This document shows positions 11,970 to 18,441 of a DNA stretch of 18,441 nt, piece by piece. Below the pieces are notes generated by a model. It saw nothing but the letters and a program-made list of their open reading frames with translations, ran no database searches and was not told the DNA's origin. Positions within the stretch are counted from its first letter, which is position 1, and the number at the start of each line of letters is the position of its first letter. The position numbers were made by a program, and so were the translations under genes. Source of the stretch: CAZQFV01 sp964592645 (GTDB lineage Bacteria > Chloroflexota > Chloroflexia > DTKN01); the NCBI GenBank assembly GCA_964592645.1, contig CAZQFV010000037.1:1-18441 (forward strand), given 5' to 3'.

Positions 11970-14900
11970 ATGACCGAGCGCGAATCGCGTGACCTTTTCC
12001 TCTTCCAACACGACTTGGCCTCCCTCGATCCCGACCTCGACTTTATGCTCCATTTGGAGGAAGAGCGCCAGGCTCGCAAGCTGATCTTTATCGCCTCCGA
12101 GAGCATCTCCCCGCCGGCCGTGCGCCAGGCCATGTCCTCGGTGCTCAACAACATCTACGCCGAGGGCTACCCGTCCCTGCGCATGACGCGCTTCGAGCGC
12201 GATGAGCTGCTCAACTATCAGCAGGAGCTGGCCTACCACCGGCGCTACGCCGACCGGCGCTACTACAAGGGCACCGAACTGGCCGACTTTGTCGAGGCGT
12301 TGGCCATGAAGCGGTGCGCCGAGGCCTTTGCCACCCCCGAGATCCGCCCCGAGCAGATCTTGGCCAACGTCCAGCCCCTCTCCGGCGCCGCCGCCAACAA
12401 CGCCGTCTACAACGCCTTCTGCGTCCCCGGCGACGTGGTCATGGGCATGTCGCTGACCCACGGCGGCCACCTCACCCACGGCAGCCCGGTGAACCGCTCC
12501 GGGCGCTTCTACCGCATCGTGCCCTACGAGGCCAACCCGGCCACCGGCAAGCTGGACTATGACCAGATCCGTAAACTGGCCCGCGAGCACCGTCCCAAGA
12601 TGATCATCGCCGGGTACAGCGCCTACCCCTGGAGCGTGGACTGGGCCGCCTTCCGCAGCATCGCCGACGAGGTCGGGGCCATCTTCCTGGCCGACATCGC
12701 CCACACCGCCGGGCTGGTCGCCGCCGGCCTCTTCCCCAACCCCATCGGCCATGCCCATGTCGTCTCCTTCACCACCCACAAGACGCTCTGCGGCCCGCGC
12801 GGCGCCTGCGTCCTGACCGCCGACTCCGAGATCGCCGACCAACTGGAGATGGGCGTCTTCCCCGGCGAGCAGGGCGGCCCACACCTGCATACCATCGCCG
12901 CCAAGGCCGTCTGCTTCAAGATCGCCCAGAGCGCCGAGTTCCGCGAACTGATGCGCCAGGTCCTGGTCAACGCCGCCGCCCTGGCCGCGGCGTTCCAGAA
13001 GCAGGGCTTCAAGCTGGCCTACGGCGGCACCGACTCCCACCTCTGCCTGATCGACCTGCGCAGCGTCAAGACCCCCAGCGGCTACCCGCTCACCGGCGAG
13101 ATCGCCTCGCGCATCCTCGACCTGTGCGGCATCACCTGCAACAAGAACACCATCTACGGCGACGAGAACGCCGCCAACCCCTCCGGCCTGCGCTTCGGCA
13201 CCACCTGGGTCACCCAGCGCGGGATGGGCGTGCCGGAGATGGAGCGCATCGCCGAGATCGTCGGCCGGGTGCTGAAGAACATCCACTCCTTCTCCTACAT
13301 CGGCCTGTCCGGGCTGCTGGGCCGCGGCAAGATGGATCTCGACCTCTTCGAGGAGATCAAGCGCCAGGTGGCCGAGCTGGAGCGCTGCTGCGCGGCGCGC
13401 GAAATGGAAGTGGAGGAGCGCGGCTATCCCTTCTTCTTCGGACTGCCCGCCCAGACCCTGCCGCGCCAGACGCCGCTGCGCGCCGAGCACGAGCGCCTGG
13501 GCGCCACGATGGTCGAGCACCACGGCTGGACCGTCCCGCTGCACTATGGCAACCCCCAGGAGGAGCTCCGGGCGGCCCGCAACGGCGTGGCCCTCTTCGA
13601 CCGCGGCGACACCGGCATCCTGTACGTCTGGGGCGAACGGGCCCAGCCGCTGCTGCAGGAGGCCACCACCGGCGACCTGCGCCACCTGCCGCTGGGCGAG
13701 AGCACCCGCACCTTTCTGCTGGACCAGGACGCCAATCTGATTGATGACATCACCATCCTCTACACTGACCGCGACGCCAAGTGGCGCGACCACTACCTGA
13801 TCACCTGCAACGCCGCCCGCCAGGAGCGCGTCCTGGCCTGGCTGCGCGGCCTCTCCGACGGCTACATCCTCTTCGACCGTGACGACATCTTTGCCAAGGT
13901 GCAGGGTCCGGCGGTGATCGAGGACCTGGCCACGGCCGCGCCCCCCGAGCGCCGCACGCTGTTGGCCCTCCAGGGGCCGCAGGCCAAGGACCTGCTCTAC
14001 CAACTCGTCCCCGCGGCCAACCGCCTGCGCTTCCGGCATGCGCTGCCGGTGGTAGTCCGGGGTATCCCGGCCCTGCTGCACCGGGCCGGCTACACCGAGA
14101 AGGACGAGCGCTACGAACTGTATGTCCGCCCCGACCAGGCCGGCGCCCTGTGGCGGGCCCTGCTGGAAGCCGGCCGAGAGTTTGGCATCCGGCCGGCCGG
14201 CCTGGAGGCGCGCAAGGCCCTGCACGAGGAGGCCGGGCTGCCCTGCTGGGAAGACGCCTGCGGGCCCATCAGCGGCGTCGAACTGATCCGCGGCAAGTTC
14301 GCCGACTGGGTGCACCTGTCCAAGCCCTACTTCGTCGGCCTGGAGCCGATCCTGGAGCACCTGGAGCCCCCTGCCGACCGCGCCGTCTTCCGCTGGGCGG
14401 AGCCGGAGAACGCCCCGCTCAAGCGCTCCGCGCTCTACGACGAGCATGTCCGCATGAAGGCGGCCATCGTCCCCTTTGCCGGGTACGAGATGCCGGTGCG
14501 CTACAGCGGCATCTCCGAGGAGCACCTGGCCGTGCGCCAGGCGGCCGGCCTCTTCGACGTCTCCCACATGGGCGTCTTTGCCGCCCGCGGCGAGCACGCC
14601 ACGGCCTTCCTGGATGCCGTCCTGACCAACTACATCGCCGCCCTGCGCCCCGGCCAGGCCACCTACTCCTACCTCCTGGACCCCGCCGGCGAGATCCTCG
14701 ACGACCTGTACGTCTACTGCCGGCGCCCGGACGACTACCTCATCGTGGTCAACGCCGCCAACGAGGACAAGGACTGGGCCTGGCTGACGGCCGTGAACGA
14801 GCGCCGGGTGATCATCGACGCCAAGCACCCCGTGCGCACCATCGAGCACCCCATCGAGCTGTTGAACCTCAAAGACCCTGCCCACGGCGCCGACTGCCGG

Positions 14901-15677
14901 GTGGACATCGCCCTCCAGGGACCGGCCGCCCTGCGCACCTTGCAGGCGCTGGCCCCCGACGAGGAGACCCGCCGCCGCCTGGCCCGCATCCGCCGCAACG
15001 ACCTGGGCGACTTTATCCTGGACGGCATCCCGATGGTCGTCGCCCGCACCGGCTACACCGGCGAACGGGTCGGCTACGAGATCTTTGTCCACCCCGAACA
15101 GGCCCCGCAGTTGTGGCGGCGCATCCTGGAGGTGGGCGAGCCGTTGGGCGTCAAGCCGACAGGCCTGGGGGCCCGCGACTCGACGCGCACCGAGGCCGGC
15201 CTGCCGCTCTACGGGCACGAGCTGGCCGGCCCCTACCAGATCACCGCCTTCCAAGCCGGCTTCGGCTCCTATGTCAAGCTGCACAAACCCTTTTTCATCG
15301 GCAAACAGGCCCTGATCAACGCCCGGGCCACCGAGACGGCCAGCATCATCTGCCGCTTCCGCATGGATGAAAAGGGCGTGCCCGCCGTCCACACCGGCTC
15401 CCCGGTGGTCGATCGCCGCGGCCGCTACATCGGCGTCGTCACCTCCTGCGCCCTGGACACGGGCGGCTACCAGTTGGGCCTGGCCCTGGTGGACCAGCGC
15501 TACGCCCGCCCGGGCAGCAAGATCGGCATCTTTCCGCTGCGGCCGGGGGCCCGGCCGGAGAAGCCCAAGGGCGAGTTGGCCTCCGGCGACCAGGTCCTGC
15601 TGCACGAGTGGGCCACCGTCCTGCCGCGCTTCCCGGTGGAGCGTGAATGGGCGGAGAAGGCCGGCAGCGGGGCCTAG
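11970..15677 (+). CDS. Fused serine hydroxymethyltransferase - GcvT-like - aminomethyltransferase (GcvT)
   Basis: One uninterrupted 1235-residue polypeptide. Residues 1-492 are SHMT (serine + THF to glycine + methylene-THF): IASESISPPAV, YAEGYP, LTHGGHLTHGSPVN, Asp242/His245 and the PLP lysine K271 in TTHKTLCGPRGA, plus R408 in SGLRFGT. Two departures are Leu137 in NVQPLSGAAAN, where His usually stacks on PLP, and an extra segment of about 27 residues after YAEGYP. Residues 500-798 are a GcvT N-terminal-type folate domain keeping IDD (591-593) but without the GcvT C-terminal barrel. Residues 815-1195 are a complete GcvT: GYEMPVRYSG, LFDVSHMG, LDDLYVY with Asp912, ARTGYTGE, LGARD and the C-terminal barrel (about 1123-1190). 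AAGGAG eight bases upstream supports this start over the ATG at 11949, which has no RBS. No gcvH or gcvP is nearby. Likely cytoplasmic one-carbon metabolism. Confidence 0.92.
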   Translation: MTERESRDLFLFQHDLASLDPDLDFMLHLEEERQARKLIFIASESISPPAVRQAMSSVLNNIYAEGYPSLRMTRFERDELLNYQQELAYHRRYADRRYYKGTELADFVEALAMKRCAEAFATPEIRPEQILANVQPLSGAAANNAVYNAFCVPGDVVMGMSLTHGGHLTHGSPVNRSGRFYRIVPYEANPATGKLDYDQIRKLAREHRPKMIIAGYSAYPWSVDWAAFRSIADEVGAIFLADIAHTAGLVAAGLFPNPIGHAHVVSFTTHKTLCGPRGACVLTADSEIADQLEMGVFPGEQGGPHLHTIAAKAVCFKIAQSAEFRELMRQVLVNAAALAAAFQKQGFKLAYGGTDSHLCLIDLRSVKTPSGYPLTGEIASRILDLCGITCNKNTIYGDENAANPSGLRFGTTWVTQRGMGVPEMERIAEIVGRVLKNIHSFSYIGLSGLLGRGKMDLDLFEEIKRQVAELERCCAAREMEVEERGYPFFFGLPAQTLPRQTPLRAEHERLGATMVEHHGWTVPLHYGNPQEELRAARNGVALFDRGDTGILYVWGERAQPLLQEATTGDLRHLPLGESTRTFLLDQDANLIDDITILYTDRDAKWRDHYLITCNAARQERVLAWLRGLSDGYILFDRDDIFAKVQGPAVIEDLATAAPPERRTLLALQGPQAKDLLYQLVPAANRLRFRHALPVVVRGIPALLHRAGYTEKDERYELYVRPDQAGALWRALLEAGREFGIRPAGLEARKALHEEAGLPCWEDACGPISGVELIRGKFADWVHLSKPYFVGLEPILEHLEPPADRAVFRWAEPENAPLKRSALYDEHVRMKAAIVPFAGYEMPVRYSGISEEHLAVRQAAGLFDVSHMGVFAARGEHATAFLDAVLTNYIAALRPGQATYSYLLDPAGEILDDLYVYCRRPDDYLIVVNAANEDKDWAWLTAVNERRVIIDAKHPVRTIEHPIELLNLKDPAHGADCRVDIALQGPAALRTLQALAPDEETRRRLARIRRNDLGDFILDGIPMVVARTGYTGERVGYEIFVHPEQAPQLWRRILEVGEPLGVKPTGLGARDSTRTEAGLPLYGHELAGPYQITAFQAGFGSYVKLHKPFFIGKQALINARATETASIICRFRMDEKGVPAVHTGSPVVDRRGRYIGVVTSCALDTGGYQLGLALVDQRYARPGSKIGIFPLRPGARPEKPKGELASGDQVLLHEWATVLPRFPVEREWAEKAGSGA

Positions 15678-15754
15678 CGCCCATCTCATCAGCGCCGCAG
15701 AGGCGCGAAGGCAAAGTCGGCATCGCTAGAGGGCCACACAAAAGGAGATCTCCG

Positions 15755-18441
15755 ATGCGCAACCCCAAGATTCGCCATCGTCCCTGGCTGCTGCTCGTCG
15801 GCCTGCTGCTCCTGTTCGCCCCGGCCATCCCCCAAACGACGGGAGCTACCTCGGCGGCCCGACCCGAGGCCCCCGTCGACCTGTGGTGGACCGAGCAGGT
15901 CGACACCTCCCGGCACTTTTCCCTAATGACGGCCCGCAGCCTGGCCTACGACAGCCTGGGCAACATGCACATCGCCTACGGGGAAGATCACCTCTACCAC
16001 GCCTGGCAGGACGGTGCGTCGTGGCACGTGGAGAACGTGGACCCCGCCGACCAGGTGGGCACGCACGCCTCCATCGCCCTGGCCCCCGACGACACCGTGC
16101 ACATCGCCTACTACGACGCCGTCCACCACGACCTGAAGTACGCCCGCCAAGGCGGCGCCGTCTGGCAGATCGAGACGGTGGAGAGCGCCGGCGATGCCGG
16201 GATGTACACCTCCATCGCCGTGGACGCCGCCGGCCATCCGCACATCGCCTATTATGCGGTCGGGGCGGCGGGTCAGGTGCACTATGCCGTCTACGATGGC
16301 AGCGCCTGGCAGATCGAGCGCGTCGACAGCGAGGGCTGGGCGGGCCCCTTTGTCGCCCTGGCCCTTGACACGGCCGGCCGGCCGCACGTCGCCTACTACG
16401 ACGCCTTCGCCACCGACCTGCGCTACGCCTACCGCGACGCCGGCACCTGGCACGCCAGCCTGGTGGACACGGGCTACGATGAGGATGTCGGGCAGTACGT
16501 CTCCATCGCGCTCGACTCTGCCGACCACCCGCACATCTCCTACTACAACGCCGGCGATTCCACGCTGCGCTACGCCCACTGGGATGGGACAAACTGGAAC
16601 ATCGAGGTGATCGACGGCACAGGACCGGTCGGCCTCTACACCTCCATCGCCACCGACGCCGCGGACCGGCCCCACATCGCCTACTACAAACCGGACTCAA
16701 CCGAACTGCGCCATGCTTATAAAGAAGGCGAGGTCTGGTCGCGGGAGGTGATCGAAGACCAGGGCGACGCCGGCCTCTACGCCTCCCTGGCCGGCGGACC
16801 CGGCGGGGTACTCGGCGTTTCCTATGTGCAGGTATATATCGGTATCCCCTTGCTCTGCGTGGCCGAATCCACGGGAGGGGGCTGGAACAAGGGCATCGTC
16901 GACCACGTGGGCAAAGTGGGCCAGCACACCTCGCTGGCCCTGGAGGCCAACGGCGACGCCTGGGTGGCCTACTACGACGCCGCCAACTGGGACCTGAAAG
17001 CGGCCCACAAATCCGGGGGCCGCTGGACGAACCGCATCGTAGATGGCGACGGCGTCGTGGGGCAGTTCGCCAGCCTGGCCCTGACCGGTTCCGGCGCCCC
17101 CCGCATCGCCTACTACGACAGCACGAACACCGCCCTCAACTACGCCGGTTGGGACGGCACGGCCTGGAACATCGAGACGGTCGACTCCTACCGCACGGTG
17201 GGGCTGCACGCCTCGCTGGCCATCGACGGCAGCGACCTGCCGCACATCGCCTACTACGACGGCACCACCTACGCCTTTGATCTCAAGTACGCCCACCACG
17301 ACGGCACGGCCTGGTCCACCGAGGTCGTGGACAACCTGGGAGACGTGGGGCAGTTCGCCTCCATCCGCGTGGACGGCAGCGCGCACCCCTGGATCGCCTA
17401 CTACGATGCCGACAACAAGGACCTGAAGCTGGCCCACTACGACGGCCTTAGCTGGACGATCGAGGTCGTCGACAGCGCCGGGGACGTCGGGGCATACGCC
17501 TCGTTGGCGTTGGACGCGGCCGGCCGTCCGCACATCGCCTACGAGGATGGGGGAAACACCAACCTCAAATATGCCTACTGGGATGGCAGCTCCTGGACCA
17601 TCGTCACGGCGGACGCGAACGGGGCCGTGGGGCGCTACGCCTCGCTGGCGCTGGACGCGGCCGGCAACGTGCACATCGCCTACTACGACGTGGCTAACGG
17701 CGACCTGCGCTACGCCTACTCCGCCGACGGCGGCGGAAGCTGGCAGACCCTGACGCCGGCCCAGGAAGGGAACGTCGGCCAGTACGCCTCCATCGCCATC
17801 GACGGCGACGGCTATCCGCACATCACCTATTACGACGACACGACAGGGGCCATCCTGCATACCTGGAAGGCGGCCTGCCTGCCGGTCCCCTCGGCCAGCT
17901 TCACATGGTCGCCGTCTGTCCCCTACGACGGCGAGGTCGTCGCCTTCAGCGCCTCCGTGCCGGCCACGAGCACGCCGGAGATCTCCTTCCAATGGGCCTT
18001 TGGCGACGGCGCGACCGGAAGCGGCCAGGTGGTCACCCACACCTACGATACCGCGGGAACCTACCCCGTGACGCTGACCGTGCGCAACTGCCAGGGGCAC
18101 GGCAATTGGGTCGTGCAGCACGAGGTCGCCGTGACGGCCTGCACCCGCGTGGACCTCGGCGCCATCGACACAATCATCGACGGCTGCGCGGTCACCTTCC
18201 ATCCCTCTCTGACAGGCACGGGGCCCATCGTCTACGCCTGGGATTTCGGGGACCTGGGCAGCAGCGACGCCTCCGACCCGGTGGTGGACTTTGGGCACAG
18301 CGGCCAATACCCGGTGGCCCTGGACGTCACCAACTGCCGCGGCCTGGGCAGCGACAGCCTGGCTCTGGAGCTGCGCCTGCGCTGCACCGCCGGCCCTTCT
18401 CCGGCCACTAAAAAGGAAAGAGCACGCTCACGGCCCGCTCC
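15755..18441 (+). CDS. Secreted beta-propeller-like repeat protein with two PKD domains (3' end beyond window)
   Basis: At least 895 residues, open to the window edge. A signal peptide is evident: basic MRNPKIRHR, a hydrophobic core of about 11-25, cleavage probably near 31-36, and no lipobox cysteine. Fourteen repeats of about 47 residues follow (62-707), with consensus VGQYASLALDxxGxPHIAYYD...DLKYAHxDGxxWxIExVD. Their aromatic and glycine pattern suits four-stranded propeller blades. Two PKD (Ig-like) domains come next, about 713-785 (FQWAFGDG, HTYDTAGTYPVTLTV) and 790-865 (YAWDFGD, GHSGQYPVALDV). The start is supported by AAGGAG seven bases upstream. It sits 77 bp after the fusion gene; that gap holds only a 5-bp stem (15692-15706) and no clear promoter, so read-through is possible. 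Substrate and role are unknown; surface adhesion or carbohydrate binding is typical for such architectures. The visible tail (ATKKERARSRP) is oddly basic. Confidence 0.85.
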   Translation, partial: MRNPKIRHRPWLLLVGLLLLFAPAIPQTTGATSAARPEAPVDLWWTEQVDTSRHFSLMTARSLAYDSLGNMHIAYGEDHLYHAWQDGASWHVENVDPADQVGTHASIALAPDDTVHIAYYDAVHHDLKYARQGGAVWQIETVESAGDAGMYTSIAVDAAGHPHIAYYAVGAAGQVHYAVYDGSAWQIERVDSEGWAGPFVALALDTAGRPHVAYYDAFATDLRYAYRDAGTWHASLVDTGYDEDVGQYVSIALDSADHPHISYYNAGDSTLRYAHWDGTNWNIEVIDGTGPVGLYTSIATDAADRPHIAYYKPDSTELRHAYKEGEVWSREVIEDQGDAGLYASLAGGPGGVLGVSYVQVYIGIPLLCVAESTGGGWNKGIVDHVGKVGQHTSLALEANGDAWVAYYDAANWDLKAAHKSGGRWTNRIVDGDGVVGQFASLALTGSGAPRIAYYDSTNTALNYAGWDGTAWNIETVDSYRTVGLHASLAIDGSDLPHIAYYDGTTYAFDLKYAHHDGTAWSTEVVDNLGDVGQFASIRVDGSAHPWIAYYDADNKDLKLAHYDGLSWTIEVVDSAGDVGAYASLALDAAGRPHIAYEDGGNTNLKYAYWDGSSWTIVTADANGAVGRYASLALDAAGNVHIAYYDVANGDLRYAYSADGGGSWQTLTPAQEGNVGQYASIAIDGDGYPHITYYDDTTGAILHTWKAACLPVPSASFTWSPSVPYDGEVVAFSASVPATSTPEISFQWAFGDGATGSGQVVTHTYDTAGTYPVTLTVRNCQGHGNWVVQHEVAVTACTRVDLGAIDTIIDGCAVTFHPSLTGTGPIVYAWDFGDLGSSDASDPVVDFGHSGQYPVALDVTNCRGLGSDSLALELRLRCTAGPSPATKKERARSRPA
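15938..17875 (+). repeat. Fourteen tandem coding repeats of about 141 bp
   Basis: The coding sequence repeats about every 141 bp. The best-kept DNA word encodes HIAYYD (CACATCGCCTACTACGAC), seen in several copies. Protein copies begin near residues 62, 101, 148 and so on, each ending in W-x-x-E-x-V-D. Copy 7 (around 16780-16920) is the most diverged, and copy 14 lacks the final W-containing strand. Copies differ at many bases, so the array is old rather than a recent expansion. Confidence 0.85.

Noticed and set aside
15692..15706. GCGCC-GCAGA-GGCGC stem as a terminator after the fusion gene
   Set aside because: Only 5 bp, no T run, and in GC-rich DNA; too weak to call.
15938..17875. Possible CRISPR-like or satellite repeat
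   Set aside because: The periodicity is in-frame (about 141 bp), diverged between copies and explained by protein repeats. There are no short identical repeats with spacers.
17905..18411. Plus-strand open frame over the PKD region
   Set aside because: Arg-rich translation with no motif. The overlapping frame encodes clear PKD domains.

Overview
The window is a high-GC bacterial chromosome segment, probably from a Chloroflexota (Anaerolineae/Caldilineae-like) organism. That assignment is inferred. It rests on a very long SecA whose helicase core carries big insertions of the kind I recall from that phylum, on the general style of the genes, and on their base composition. I see no mobile element, CRISPR array, tRNA or rRNA. 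The window is nearly fully coding, and the two largest gaps (143 and 172 bp) are both divergent promoter regions.

Layout. (1) At 1-872 (+) lie the tail of an ECF sigma factor and its membrane-bound zinc-finger anti-sigma partner, closed by a strong hairpin (893-927) facing the next, convergent operon. (2) At 981-2917 (-) is a pyrophosphatase-AlgC-type phosphomannomutase/phosphoglucomutase operon. (3) At 3061-5553 (+), divergent from it, radA is followed by a five-TM protein with a C-type-lectin-fold-like C-terminal domain. (4) At 5617-11797 (-) is the operon secA (1599 aa) - PII-like signalling protein - CaCA-family Na+/Ca2+ exchanger. The last two overlap by one base. (5) At 11970-15677 (+), divergent from secA, is one 1235-aa polypeptide that fuses serine hydroxymethyltransferase to two GcvT (aminomethyltransferase) modules. 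(6) At 15755 to the window end (+) is a secreted protein of 14 propeller-like repeats plus two PKD domains, whose 3' end is not in the window.

How the parts relate. The fusion joins two enzymes that share glycine and methylene-tetrahydrofolate, so it looks like a one-carbon-metabolism megaenzyme. No gcvH or gcvP is present here. The pyrophosphatase/sugar-mutase pair fits activated-sugar supply. The PII-like/CaCA pair looks like a ligand-sensing regulator encoded with its transporter. The two divergent intergenic regions share almost the same promoter cassette (TTGCGC-17-TACAAT/TATAAT on the minus strand, TTGACA-17-TATAGT on the plus strand, and a common 12-bp core). They differ mainly by about one DNA turn between the -35 boxes, which suggests common control of ppa/radA and secA/fusion.

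Most unusual items: the SHMT-GcvT-GcvT fusion, with a His-to-Leu change at the usual PLP-stacking position; the outsized SecA without a C-terminal zinc finger; the PII-like/CaCA coupling; the duplicated divergent promoter cassette; and the 14-repeat array, whose N-terminus supplies the strand missing from its last repeat.
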